Assembly: GCF_021088345.1 (NCBI RefSeq)
Contig: NZ_CP088156.1
Span: 1,798,001 to 1,862,000 of the forward strand
DNA length: 64,000 bases
Direction: 5' to 3'
Source: Bradyrhizobium ontarionense
Lineage (GTDB): Bacteria; Pseudomonadota; Alphaproteobacteria; Rhizobiales; Xanthobacteraceae
The notes under the pieces are model-generated. The model was not told where the DNA came from and made no database searches. It was given only the letters and a program-made list of their open reading frames with translations. The position numbers and the translations under genes are program-made. This document shows, piece by piece, positions 55,765-64,000 of the stretch (positions within the stretch are counted from its first letter, which is position 1; every line of letters starts with the position of its first letter).

Positions 55765-58205
55765 CGGGCGGCAACCTTCAAGAGTGCTGGAGAATGCGGC
55801 GGCTTATTCTCTATCTTTTTTAAGTGCCCGTCCACGCGGGCAGCCAGAGCGGCAACTTCTTCGATAATCGTCGGCAATGGGGCGGCGTAGCGGCCTGCAA
55901 GAAGCTGGATGCGACTGGTGAGCGTCAGCGACACGCGATCCAACTCGCCCTGCACGGCGGCGGTGATCGTCGTCAGCCATTTGTCGTCCACGACCAATGT
56001 CTGAATTTCGACCTCGGTCAGTTCCGGGTATTTGTTATAGGCCAGCTTATCAAGCGCGGCCTCGGCTTCGCGAATGGCGCGCTTCAGCTCGGCTTCCTCG
56101 CTGTTCAAGTTCAGCCATTGCTGTAGGACGGCAGCCTCTTCCTTGGCATCCTTGTCTCCCTTGATCTCCTTGAGACGGGCGCCGACCTCGGCCTTGGCGA
56201 TCTTGTCCAGGGCGCCGAGGACACCGTCTTCGCCGCCGTGTTCCTCCTCCAACTCGGTAAGGGCTGATGTGGTGGCCTCCAGCGCGGCCTGCTGCGCTTC
56301 GATGGCGGCTTGCTCTTTCGCGAAATAGCGCGCGACGATCAGCGGCTTGGGCACGAGATCGCACACCCAGCCCTTGTCCCTGGTCTTGCCCTTCTTGTCG
56401 GTCTCCAGGACGCGCAGGGTCTTAGCCACCCAGCCATCGGCGGCGATGATGTAGCAATCGTCCTGCATGGTCTCGGCCCAGTAGTCCATCAAGTGCTGGT
56501 AGACCGCATAAGGGTCGATCAGCGGCTGGCCTTCGGCATGCGCGAGCAGTTGCTCGGATTGCGCGTGGATCACCTCCTTCGGTAGGCAGTCGCGCTTGAG
56601 CGTGCGCAGGTTGACGGCAGCGACCGCGCGCCATTTTGCAAAATGCGCCTGAAGGCCGGCGATGAAGGCGGCGAATTGCGGATGGCCATGGATGGTGGCC
56701 TTGATCTCGGCGGCCTCGACGAGGAGGTCGCAATAACCGGGGCGGTTGGGTTCGAACAACGCAGCGCGCAGCTCCGGGCAGATTGTCCAGTAGTCGTTGA
56801 GCGCATCGATATCGCGGGCCGGGATGCCGCCATGCAGGTGGCCGCCGATGTCCTGGATGTCCTCAGCGTCCTGGGTGTCGATGTAGCGCGGCAGATTGAG
56901 ATTGAAGTCGTTCTTCGCTATCTCGTCATGCGGCACCAGGCGGGAATAGCCCGGACGGGTTTCCGCGTGGGTAAAGACATCGACGATCCGGTGCAGGTCG
57001 CGCTCGCGCAGCCGATTCTTGGGGCCGTCCTTGATAAAGCCCTTGCTGGCATCGATCATGAAGACGCCCTTGCGGGCGGTGGCGTTGTTCTTATCGAGCA
57101 CGACAATGCAGGCGGGAATGCCGGTGCCGTAAAACAGATTGGCCGGCAGGCCGATGATGCCCTTGAGATAGCCGGACTTCACAAGCTGGGTGCGGATCAC
57201 AGCCTCGGCGCCGCCGCGAAACAGCACGCCGTGGGGCAGAATGCAGGCGCCCTTCCCGGTGCTCTTCAGCGAGCGGATGATGTGCAGCAGATAGGCGTAG
57301 TCGCCCTGCTTGGCTGGCGGCTCACCCCATTGAAAGCGCTGATAGAGGTCCGCAGACGGCGTAAGCCCCGTGCTCCAGGTCTTGTCGGAGAACGGCGGAT
57401 TGGCGACGACATAGTCATAGGTGCGCAGCTGCTCGCCATCCTTGAATTTCGGCGAGGCCAGCGTGTTGCCCGACAGCACGGTGGCGGTCGGAAAGTCGTG
57501 CAGGATCATGTTCATGCGGGCGAGACCGGCGGTGGTCACGTCCTTTTCCTGGCCTTCCAACGTAATGTGCTTGCCGGCTTCGGCGGCGACCTTCAGCAGC
57601 AGCGAGCCAGAACCGCAGGTGGGGTCGTAGGCTGTCGTCGCAGCAATCGTATTCTGGGGCGAGATGCCGATGATCTTGGCGATGACCCGGCTCACCTCGG
57701 ACGGGGTGTAGAATTGCCCCTTGCTCTTGCCGCTCTCGGTCGCGAAGTGCCGCATCAGATATTCGTAGGCGTCGCCGAGGATGTCGTCGTGATCGGCGCG
57801 GTTCTTGGAAAAATCCAGCTCCGGCTTCTCGAAGATGCCGATGAGATTGGTGAGGGTGTCCACCATGTCCTTTCCCTCGCCAAGCTTGTTCGGATCGTTG
57901 AAATCCGGAAAGTCGGTGCGGGCCAGGCGTGAATTGGCGTCGACCAGCGGCTGGATCACCTGGGTGTTGATCTTGTCGCCGACATCGCTCTTACCCTTGA
58001 GGGCGATCATGTCCTTGAAGCTGGCGCCCTTGGGAATCGTGACCGGCGGGGCAAAGTCATCGGAGTCGCCGTATTTGTCGGAGACATATTTGATGAACAG
58101 CATGAACAGGACGTAGTCCTTGTACTGGCTGGCATCCATGCCGCCGCGAAGCGCATCGCAAGAGGCCCAAAGGGAGGAGTAGAGATCGGATTTCTTGATT
58201 GCCAT
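55761..58205 (-). CDS. hsdM: type I restriction-modification N6-adenine methyltransferase HsdM
   Basis: This 814-residue methyltransferase has an N-terminal HsdM domain (LYSSLWASCDALRGGMDASQ), the SAM motif DPTCGSG (194-200) and the N6-adenine catalytic motif NPPF (269-272). About 250 C-terminal residues form a long helical part (EEEHGGEDGVLGALDKIAKAE; AELKRAIREAEAALDKLAYN), longer than in the classic EcoKI HsdM. It modifies one adenine in each half of the HsdS target. It is first in the operon. The ATG at 58205 is preferred over the upstream one at 58238. Confidence 0.95.
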   Translation of the reverse strand: MAIKKSDLYSSLWASCDALRGGMDASQYKDYVLFMLFIKYVSDKYGDSDDFAPPVTIPKGASFKDMIALKGKSDVGDKINTQVIQPLVDANSRLARTDFPDFNDPNKLGEGKDMVDTLTNLIGIFEKPELDFSKNRADHDDILGDAYEYLMRHFATESGKSKGQFYTPSEVSRVIAKIIGISPQNTIAATTAYDPTCGSGSLLLKVAAEAGKHITLEGQEKDVTTAGLARMNMILHDFPTATVLSGNTLASPKFKDGEQLRTYDYVVANPPFSDKTWSTGLTPSADLYQRFQWGEPPAKQGDYAYLLHIIRSLKSTGKGACILPHGVLFRGGAEAVIRTQLVKSGYLKGIIGLPANLFYGTGIPACIVVLDKNNATARKGVFMIDASKGFIKDGPKNRLRERDLHRIVDVFTHAETRPGYSRLVPHDEIAKNDFNLNLPRYIDTQDAEDIQDIGGHLHGGIPARDIDALNDYWTICPELRAALFEPNRPGYCDLLVEAAEIKATIHGHPQFAAFIAGLQAHFAKWRAVAAVNLRTLKRDCLPKEVIHAQSEQLLAHAEGQPLIDPYAVYQHLMDYWAETMQDDCYIIAADGWVAKTLRVLETDKKGKTRDKGWVCDLVPKPLIVARYFAKEQAAIEAQQAALEATTSALTELEEEHGGEDGVLGALDKIAKAEVGARLKEIKGDKDAKEEAAVLQQWLNLNSEEAELKRAIREAEAALDKLAYNKYPELTEVEIQTLVVDDKWLTTITAAVQGELDRVSLTLTSRIQLLAGRYAAPLPTIIEEVAALAARVDGHLKKIENKPPHSPALLKVAAR

Positions 58206-59029
58206 AGTGACGTTCGACCTGCCGGGAATCGCGCACACTCAACACTTAGAGCACCGGGCGGACGGAATGCCCACAAGGCTTTCGGGCTCGCCAGCCGCGG
58301 CTCTTGGCTGAGTCGACTTCGTTAGGTCAACTAGCGGATTTATCGACGGAACTTCAACGATTTGCGCGAAGGTTTCCCCGATCTTCCGTTGGCGACCGAG
58401 CCAACCCGGTAGGCCGCCAACCACCCGGCGCGCTGGGTTTGGAACGAGCTTCCCGCTGATCAAGGCCCAATCTGCTCTCCTGATAAAAATTATTCTCTTT
58501 CTTTTTTTCAGAATTTGTGGTTGTCTATCCCCGTCCTGCCTCGCCACGAGGGGCGCTTCGCGGTCGTCACGGAACGTCGGGTGCGGGATGCGGTGGGCGT
58601 AGCGGTTCGCAGCGTGACCTGGTCATGCGGACGAACGAGCCGTTGCGCCGGCGAAATCGTAGGGTCCTGGCCTCCCGATGCTGAGGCCAAGCTCGCGACA
58701 ACGCGTTCGCGTTGCGCGGGTGACGGGGGCAAACAAGCCGGTCCCCGGGGAGAGGACGTATAAGCCGCCCAACCATCGCGCGGGGAATGCCGGGATGTCT
58801 CGGCTGAACCTGTGGTTCCTGCCGCCAGCATTTTTTTCAGCTGGCGGGCCATGGGTGCGGCCAGCGCCCGGCATTCCCTGCGCCCTCGTCTCGACGGGGG
58901 CGAAACCACCGGCACAACTCGGGCGTTACGCGCCGCGAGAACGCGATGTCACACCCTCATTCAGCTGTTTGAAACGTTCATCCGTGGACCCCAGCGCGAT
59001 GCCGATCGAGCCCGGCGTCGCCGCAACCA
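58206..59029. other. region upstream of hsdM, non-coding
   Basis: These 824 nt have no credible gene. 58500-58970 is a repeat (see that entry). The hsdM promoter should lie in 58206-58500, with an AT-rich tract at 58480-58515. Predicted minus-strand frames here are products of the repeat, not genes. Confidence 0.6.
58508..58960. repeat. dispersed intergenic repeat, copy B
   Basis: This is the fuller copy of the element at position 1. From 58791 it aligns with 1-110. The first hairpin has arms 58822-58829 and 58840-58847; the second 58853-58858 and 58864-58869. Its minus-strand conceptual translation (VVASLASASGGQDP and further) matches spurious ORFs that I recall from many Bradyrhizobium genomes. 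It lies directly upstream of the type I R-M operon. Ends are approximate. Confidence 0.7.
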
Positions 59030-59923
59030 TCATTCGCCGAGTTCGACGCCGGCCAGAGCCTCGCTCAGCTTCGCCAGCGCGGTGTGATCCTGGCCCGGTC
59101 CGAGCAGCCCTTGCGCGCTCGCGCTCAGCTCGCGGCAGAGATTGGCGAACGGCGCGGCGACGCCATTGGCGCGGGCGACGTCGAGCGCGATCGTCAGGTC
59201 CTTCACCATCAGGTCGAGCCCGAAGCCGCTGTCGAACTTGCGCGACAGCACGAACTGCCTGAACTTCTTCTGCGTCGAATTGTTCATGCCGGTCGAGGCG
59301 TTGAGCACGTCGGTCATCAGGCCGGGATCGATGCCGAACTGCTGGCCGATCAGAAGCGCCTCGATGCCGATCAGGAAGCCGCCGGCGGAGACGAGGTTGT
59401 TGAGCGCCTTCATCGCCTGGCCGGAGCCGAGGCCACCGATGCGATGGATGGTGGTGCCCATCGCGCGCAGCAGCGGCTCGACACGGTCGAGCGCGGCCGC
59501 TTCACCACCGGCCATGATCGCGAGCTCGCCGGTCACCGCGCGCGGCACGCCACCGCTGACCGGCGCGTCGAGCACGACCACGCCGAGCGGGGCGAGATCG
59601 GCGGCGATGGCCTGGGTCGCCGCCGGCGCGCCGGAACTCATGTCGATCACGATGTGGTCGCGCTGCAGCCCTGCGCGCAGGGCGGCGACGGCGTCGCCGA
59701 CATGCCTGCTGGTCGGCAGCATCGTGATGACGACCTCGGCCGCAGCGGCCGCCGCCGCGAGATCCACCGCCTCGACGCCGCCGGCCTGGCGGACGAAATC
59801 CGCCGCCCGGCCCGCGACGGCATCATTGACCGAGACCTCGAAGCCGGCCCCGATGAGGCGCGCGGCCATCGGCCAGCCCATGTTGCCGATGCCGACGAAC
59901 AGGACCTTGCGCGGCGTGCTCAT
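59030..59923 (-). CDS. NAD(P)-dependent beta-hydroxyacid dehydrogenase (3-hydroxyisobutyrate type)
   Basis: This 297-residue protein has the N-terminal nucleotide motif VGIGNMGWPMAARL (residues 10-23), the substrate-binding block DAPVSGGVPRA near 119-129 and the catalytic Lys172 in GQAMKALNNL. It would oxidise a 3-hydroxy acid or reduce a semialdehyde. The ATG overlaps the stop of its partner by four bases, so translation is coupled. Substrate unknown. Confidence 0.9.
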   Translation of the reverse strand: MSTPRKVLFVGIGNMGWPMAARLIGAGFEVSVNDAVAGRAADFVRQAGGVEAVDLAAAAAAAEVVITMLPTSRHVGDAVAALRAGLQRDHIVIDMSSGAPAATQAIAADLAPLGVVVLDAPVSGGVPRAVTGELAIMAGGEAAALDRVEPLLRAMGTTIHRIGGLGSGQAMKALNNLVSAGGFLIGIEALLIGQQFGIDPGLMTDVLNASTGMNNSTQKKFRQFVLSRKFDSGFGLDLMVKDLTIALDVARANGVAAPFANLCRELSASAQGLLGPGQDHTALAKLSEALAGVELGE

Positions 59924-60318
59924 GCGCCGTCCTTCTTCGCGATCGCGCCCTCCGCCACCAGCACCTCATGCGCCGCCTTGAACGCCTCCAGGCCGGCCGG
60001 AATGCCGCAATAGACCGTCGCGTGCAGCAGGATCTCCTTGATCTCCTCGACGGTCAGGCCGTTGGTCAGCGCGCCCTTGACGTGCAGCTTGAGCTCGCTC
60101 GGCTTGCTCAGCGCCGTCAGCATCGCGAGGTTGATGATGCTGCGCGTGCGGCGGTCGAGCCCCGGCCGGGTCCAGGCATAGCCCCAGCACATCTCGGTGG
60201 TGATGTGCTGGAACGCCATCATGAAATCGTCGGCCTTGGCCAGGCTGCCGTCGACATAGTCCGCGCCCAGCACCTCGCGCCGCACCTTCAGGCCCTGTTC
60301 GAACAACTCGTCGCTCAT
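59920..60318 (-). CDS. carboxymuconolactone decarboxylase family protein
   Basis: This 132-residue protein is similar to PcaC: RREVLGADYVDGSLAKADDF, GYAWTRPGLDRRTRSIINLAMLTAL, given in part, and EEIKEILLHATVYCGIPAGLEAF. The C-terminal Cys (VYCG) is the only cysteine besides Cys44, so it does not show the AhpD CxxC motif. PcaC opens the way from carboxymuconolactone to enol-lactone in protocatechuate breakdown. Without pcaB or pcaD nearby the substrate is uncertain. It lies between the aldehyde dehydrogenase and the hydroxyacid dehydrogenase. Confidence 0.87.
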   Translation of the reverse strand: MSDELFEQGLKVRREVLGADYVDGSLAKADDFMMAFQHITTEMCWGYAWTRPGLDRRTRSIINLAMLTALSKPSELKLHVKGALTNGLTVEEIKEILLHATVYCGIPAGLEAFKAAHEVLVAEGAIAKKDGA

Positions 60319-60357
60319 CCGCTCACTCCTCGTTGCAAACGCCCGCTGCGTTCCATC

Positions 60358-61818
60358 TCAGCCGTGCTTCACGATCAGGGTCTTCATCGCCGCGAGATCA
60401 TAGAGCGCCTCAAAGCCCTTCTCGCGGCCGTGGCCAGACTTCTTCATGCCGCCGAACGGCAGCTCGATGCCGCCGCCGGCGCCGTAGCCGTTGACGAACA
60501 TCTGGCCGACCCGGACCTTGCGCGCGACGCGCATCGCGCGCGAGCCGTCGCCCGACCACACGCCGGCGACTAGGCCGAACTCCGTGCCGTTGGCGAGCCT
60601 GATCGCATCGGCCTCGTCGTCGAACGGCATTGCCGCCAGAACCGGACCGAACACCTCGTCGCGCGCCAGTTCGGAGTCGCGCGCGACGTGCTGATAGAGC
60701 GCCGGCGCGACGTAGAAACCTTCGCCGGGCACGCCCTCGGCGATCCTGCCCGACGCGACGCGCCTGGCGCCGCCGGCCTCGGCGCGCGCCAGCATGCCCT
60801 CGATGCGCTTCTTCTGCACGGCGCTGATGACGGGACCGAGATCGAGATCCATCTCCGGCGTGCCGGCGGTGAGCTTCGCGAAGCGCAGCGTCAGCTCGGC
60901 CAGGAAGCGGTCCCAGATCGCGCGCTCGACCAGCACGCGCGAGCCGGCCGAGCAGGTCTGTCCGGCGTTCTGCACGATCGCCGCCGCCACCGAGGTCAGC
61001 GCCGCATCGAGATCGGCGTCGGCAAACACGATCTGCGGCGACTTGCCGCCGAGCTCGAGCGTGCAGCCGATATGGTTCTTCGCCGCCGCCGTCTGCACCA
61101 GGGTGCCGACCTCCGGGCTGCCGGTGAAGGAGAGGAAGTCGATGCCGGCATGCGCCGACAGCGCAGCACCAGCCTCCTCGCCGAGCCCCGGCACGACGTT
61201 GATCGCGCCCGCCGGGAAACCGGCTTCGGCGGCGAGCTCGGCCAGCCGCAACGGCACCAGGCAGGCCTCCTCGGCCGGCTTGATCACGGTCGCGTTGCCC
61301 ATCGCCAGCGCCGGCGCCACCGTGCGTCCGAACATCTGCCCGGGATAGTTCCAGGGAATGATGTGGCCGGTGACGCCGAGCGGCTCGTAGACGGTCGTGA
61401 CGAAGAAGCCGTCGAGGAAGGGAATGGTGTCGCCATGCACCTTGTCGGCGGCGCCGCCGTAATATTCGAAATAGCGCGCGACGGCGACGACATCGGCCCT
61501 GGCCTGCTTCATCGGCTTGCCGGTGTCGGCCGCTTCGAGCCGCACCAGCTCCTCCGCATTGTCCTCGATAAGGCGGCCCAGCCTGGACAGCAGGCGGCCG
61601 CGCTCGGTCGCCGTCAGCCGCCCCCACGGACCTTCGAGCGCGCGGCGCGCCGCTTCCACCGCGAGATCGATGTCGGGCGCGTCACCCGCCGCGATCGAGG
61701 CGATCACCTGGCCGGTCGCCGGCGCCAGCATCGCGATGGTGCGGCCCGATTGCGCCGGCTGCCACTTGTTGTCGATGAAGACGCCCTTGGCAGCGGGCAG
61801 TTTCACGTTCGCGTTCAT
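60358..61818 (-). CDS. NAD(P)-dependent aldehyde dehydrogenase
   Basis: This 486-residue enzyme has the ALDH core: IIPWNYPGQMFGRTVAPALA, TLELGGKSPQIVFADADL with Glu255 (general base) and NAGQTCSAGSRVLVER with catalytic Cys289. It resembles betaine/gamma-aminobutyraldehyde dehydrogenases more than succinic semialdehyde types. It is the first gene of an operon with the CMD-family and hydroxyacid dehydrogenase genes (39-nt gap, then overlap), which together look like a short catabolic route. Confidence 0.93.
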   Translation of the reverse strand: MNANVKLPAAKGVFIDNKWQPAQSGRTIAMLAPATGQVIASIAAGDAPDIDLAVEAARRALEGPWGRLTATERGRLLSRLGRLIEDNAEELVRLEAADTGKPMKQARADVVAVARYFEYYGGAADKVHGDTIPFLDGFFVTTVYEPLGVTGHIIPWNYPGQMFGRTVAPALAMGNATVIKPAEEACLVPLRLAELAAEAGFPAGAINVVPGLGEEAGAALSAHAGIDFLSFTGSPEVGTLVQTAAAKNHIGCTLELGGKSPQIVFADADLDAALTSVAAAIVQNAGQTCSAGSRVLVERAIWDRFLAELTLRFAKLTAGTPEMDLDLGPVISAVQKKRIEGMLARAEAGGARRVASGRIAEGVPGEGFYVAPALYQHVARDSELARDEVFGPVLAAMPFDDEADAIRLANGTEFGLVAGVWSGDGSRAMRVARKVRVGQMFVNGYGAGGGIELPFGGMKKSGHGREKGFEALYDLAAMKTLIVKHG

Positions 61819-62252
61819 GGCAGGTCTCCGACTTCGCTCGATCCTTCGCGTCCCGGCTGGTCAGCCACGCGCCGCATGGTCGGCCATCTTGCGATGCACG
61901 CGCGCGAGCGCGGCGAGCAGGCTCCGACCATCATCACCGGCGGCAGGCCGAGGCTCCGGTCGTCTAACATTACCAGCGGAGGTTTGCACCAAACGGGGTG
62001 TCAGTGCTGCATCGCCGCAACGGCCTTCTCCCGACGAGCGGCTCGTGATCATCACTGCGAGGCGTCGGAGAAAATCGAATGGCCTGGCGTGGCAGGCGTG
62101 AGCGGGAGCCGTTCAAGACCACCGCGCGGGGGCATTTCCAGGGATGCTCGATGGCACGACTGGCCATGGGCAGGCGCCACCGGGATCACAAGGCCGCAGC
62201 TTCACGCCACAGCGAACAAACCAGAAACAGGAATGGAATGAAAGGAGAGGTT
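61819..62252. other. intergenic region upstream of aldehyde dehydrogenase
   Basis: These 434 nt contain no gene that I can support. A 64-codon minus-strand frame (61861-62055) ends in LLAALARVHRKMADHAARG, which looks protein-like and could be a remnant, but it lacks a convincing start. The promoter of the dehydrogenase operon must lie here. Confidence 0.4.
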
Positions 62253-62337
62253 TGGTGCGCTCGGAGGGACTCGAACCCCCACGACTTTCGCCACTGCCAC
62301 CTCAAGGCAGCGCGTCTACCAATTCCGCCACGAGCGC
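62253..62337 (-). tRNA. tRNA-Leu (anticodon GAG)
   Basis: This is an 85-nt gene on the minus strand including the encoded CCA end. The acceptor arms GCGCTCG/CGAGCGC pair perfectly. The D-arm is GGCGGAATTGGTAGACGC, the anticodon stem CTGCC/GGCAG encloses loop TTGAGGT with GAG, a long variable arm TGGCGAAAGTCGTG follows, and the T-arm is GGGGGTTCGAGTCCC. The long variable arm is the class II leucine form. It reads CUC and CUU codons. Confidence 0.97.
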
Positions 62338-62470
62338 AAAGGAGAAGCCGGAACCAGGAGAAGAAAGGCACCGGATCAATGGCGCCCGTGTATCAAATCG
62401 ATGTCGGGCGGACAAGGCCCGCCCTGCCCCATCTCCAGGTTTTGTGGAAGGTTTTTGGACCGGCGTGCCG

Positions 62471-62770
62471 CTATCGCGTGGTCGGCGTCGGAGATCGAGG
62501 CAGCATGTCCTTGACCTCGACCGCGATCCGGTTGCGGTCGACCAGCACCACCCCATTGGCGATGGGCATGTTGTTGGCCAGGACCTTGACGTCGTCGGCC
62601 TCGGTGGCGTCCAGCTCGATGATGGCGCCGCGGGACAGGCGCAGAACCTGGTGGATGGGCATTGAACAGGTGCCGAGCACGACCATCAGGTCGACTGTCA
62701 CTTTATCGAAGGTTGACACTGCAGGACCACCGAAGTCACGACTGGATTCCGTTACCCGAGACATCATCAT
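62471..62770 (-). CDS. fliN: FliN-type flagellar switch protein (SpoA domain)
   Basis: This 99-residue protein contains VTVDLMVVLGTCSMPIHQVLRLSRGAIIEL (split here), followed by VKVLANNMPIANGVVLVDRNRIAVEV, the FliN/SpoA signature. It would form part of the flagellar C-ring. Other switch genes are not in the window, so it is an isolated copy. A TTG at 62785 would abut lipB; I prefer one of the three consecutive ATGs (62770). The gene is short relative to full FliN, which is usual for the core domain. Confidence 0.88.
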   Translation of the reverse strand: MMMSRVTESSRDFGGPAVSTFDKVTVDLMVVLGTCSMPIHQVLRLSRGAIIELDATEADDVKVLANNMPIANGVVLVDRNRIAVEVKDMLPRSPTPTTR

Positions 62771-62784
62771 GTTGTGGTTAGCCA

Positions 62785-63507
62785 ATGGTTAACAGCCGCG
62801 AAACGCTCGACCTGACCACCTTCGCCGGCCCGCCCGGCACCGCCGTGGATTGGCTCATCTCCGATTCGCTCGTCGACTATGCCGCGGCGACGGCCTTCAT
62901 GGAGGCCCGTGCGGCCGCAATCGCCGCCCATGAGGCCGCGGAGCTGGTCTGGCTGCTCGAGCACCCCCCGGTCTACACCTCCGGCACCTCGGGCAAGCCT
63001 GAGGACCTGCGCGACCCGCGCTTTCCGCTGGTGCCGACCGGCCGCGGCGGCCAGGTCACCTATCACGGCCCCGGCCAGCGGGTCGCTTACGTGATGCTCG
63101 ACCTCAAGCGCCGTCGGCCGGATGTCCGCGCCTATGTCGCGGCGCTCGAGGAGACGATCATCCGCACGCTCGCCGCCTTCAACATCCGTGGCGAACGCCG
63201 CGAGGACCGCGTCGGCGTCTGGGTCAAACGGCCGGACAAGGGCGATGGCCATGAGGACAAGATCGCCGCGATCGGCGTCCGGCTGAAGCGCTGGGTGACC
63301 TTTCACGGCATCGCCATCAACGTCGAGCCGGACCTGTCGCACTTCCAGGCGATCGTGCCCTGCGGGGTGACCGACCCGCGCTACGGCGTCACCAGCCTGG
63401 TCGACCTCGGCCTGCCCGTGACGCTGGCCGACGTCGACATTGCACTCCGGGAGGCGTTCGAGAGCGTGTTCGGCGCCACTGTTCCGGCGCCGCCGGAGAC
63501 GGCATGA
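62785..63507 (+). CDS. lipB: octanoyl-[acyl-carrier-protein]:protein N-octanoyltransferase LipB
   Basis: This 240-residue enzyme transfers octanoyl groups from ACP to lipoate-dependent proteins. It shows [36 protein letters not shown] (split), the catalytic Lys159 in [19 protein letters not shown] and the catalytic Cys193 ([15 protein letters not shown]). The start is divergent from fliN with 14 nt between the chosen start codons. It is convergent with the tautomerase gene (2-nt gap). Confidence 0.95.
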   Translation: MVNSRETLDLTTFAGPPGTAVDWLISDSLVDYAAATAFMEARAAAIAAHEAAELVWLLEHPPVYTSGTSGKPEDLRDPRFPLVPTGRGGQVTYHGPGQRVAYVMLDLKRRRPDVRAYVAALEETIIRTLAAFNIRGERREDRVGVWVKRPDKGDGHEDKIAAIGVRLKRWVTFHGIAINVEPDLSHFQAIVPCGVTDPRYGVTSLVDLGLPVTLADVDIALREAFESVFGATVPAPPETA

Positions 63508-63509
63508 GC

Positions 63510-63938
63510 TCAGACCGCGCCCCGCTGCGGCGGCACGTCGAGCTTGGCCGCGACATAACGGTGCTCCTGGGTCAATCCGCCGAAGCCGTAGGCATCTCCC
63601 CTGACCTCGTCGACATGCAGATAGGTTTCGTGGTGCAGCGGGCCGATCAGCTCGGCCATGCGGTCGAACACGGCCGCGAGATAGGCGGCCTTCTCGTCCT
63701 TGGTGTTGGTGCCTTCGCTGACGTGAACATCGATCCAGTAGCTGGCGAGCCCCTGCTCCGCGAGCGAGGCGCCGCCCGCGAACCAGTCCGCCGCATCGGC
63801 TTGCCTGACGATGACGGCGGTGACCTTGGGATCCTTGCGCAGGATGCGCGCCGTCAGCGCGGTGACGGTTTCCGCAATGTCCTTCTTCAGCGACGGCGAG
63901 CGGCGCTGGCTGGCATAGGTGACGGTGATCAGGGGCAT
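63510..63938 (-). CDS. tautomerase family protein
   Basis: This 142-residue protein starts MPLITVTYASQRRSPSLKKDIAE; removal of Met exposes the catalytic Pro1 of the 4-oxalocrotonate tautomerase superfamily. The second half contains GASLAEQGLASYWIDVHVSEGTNTKDEKAAYL, given in part. It is about twice the length of classic 62-residue enzymes, as in the longer members of the family. The substrate is unknown. The last 62 nt of the window lie upstream of it and hold no gene. Confidence 0.85.
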   Translation of the reverse strand: MPLITVTYASQRRSPSLKKDIAETVTALTARILRKDPKVTAVIVRQADAADWFAGGASLAEQGLASYWIDVHVSEGTNTKDEKAAYLAAVFDRMAELIGPLHHETYLHVDEVRGDAYGFGGLTQEHRYVAAKLDVPPQRGAV

Positions 63939-64000
63939 GGTGATTTATTCCCGTGAATGGCGGCGACGCCGCGTACGCCTCAGGATTTAGCCATGCCGGC

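Noticed and set aside
58508..58915. 135-codon minus-strand ORF (MPVVSPPSRRG...)
   Set aside because: It is the translation of the dispersed repeat, and such frames recur as spurious genes in Bradyrhizobium annotations.
61861..62055. 64-codon minus-strand ORF with protein-like C-terminus
   Set aside because: No start with a ribosome site and no recognised homologue; noted as a possible remnant only.

Overview
The window is high-G+C chromosomal DNA from an alphaproteobacterium of the Rhizobiales, most likely Bradyrhizobium or a very close relative. I base this on lineage-restricted genes (the divK/pleD cell-cycle pair, mipZ, an EipB-type DUF1849 protein, DUF3572, DUF1489, NadQ-type control of nadABC, a phasin) and on non-coding repeats that I recognise as typical of Bradyrhizobium genomes. 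The species assignment is inference; no rRNA gene is present.

Layout. 1-367 holds two repeat elements. 368-3980 carries pleD and divK on the minus strand, divergent from a DUF3572 gene coupled to dinB (DNA polymerase IV). 3986-8161 holds the envelope protein EipB, a RidA-type deaminase, a glycerophosphodiester phosphodiesterase, a GNAT-fold protein and a HIT hydrolase. 8180-12580 is the de novo NAD unit: nadQ (regulator), nadA, nadB and nadC, with two tandem imperfect palindromes between nadQ and nadA that look like the NadQ operators. 12647-16553 holds trmO, the AzlC/AzlD exporter pair, a lytic transglycosylase and a GrdB-like protein. 17202-20431 is a compact aldoxime-nitrile catabolic unit (nitrilase and aldoxime dehydratase) divergent from an AraC/NitR-type regulator. 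20480-22528 has a 53-residue membrane ORF, a cytochrome c and an MFS exporter.

22730-25900 is clpS-clpA. 26347-30728 holds a TadG-like von Willebrand protein, a phasin with a readable promoter and candidate PhaR site, and a D,D-carboxypeptidase with a SPOR domain. 30964-43341 is mostly minus-strand housekeeping and envelope genes (J-domain membrane protein, VWA protein, lipase-like hydrolase, mipZ, DUF1489, GST, TolA/TonB-like protein, aldo/keto reductase, mgtE) with panC on the plus strand. 43434-45765 is a tandem pair of secreted NodB-type polysaccharide deacetylases. 46529-50546 is an amidase-ridA-FAD oxidase operon divergent from an XRE-cupin regulator, with a perfect palindrome at the amidase promoter.

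50581-58205 is a complete type I restriction-modification operon, hsdM-hsdS-hsdR plus a YgjP-like zinc metallopeptidase, with all four genes overlapping. The hsdS gene is visibly AT-richer than its surroundings. Upstream of it lies a second copy of the repeat seen at position 1. 59030-61818 is a three-gene dehydrogenase operon. The window ends with tRNA-Leu(GAG), an orphan fliN, lipB and a tautomerase.

The observations I rate highest are the paired hairpins with compensatory changes in the two copies of the dispersed repeat, the NadQ double operator, the phasin promoter with its PhaR-like site, and the metallopeptidase locked into the type I R-M operon. I did not find a system that I would call wholly undescribed.
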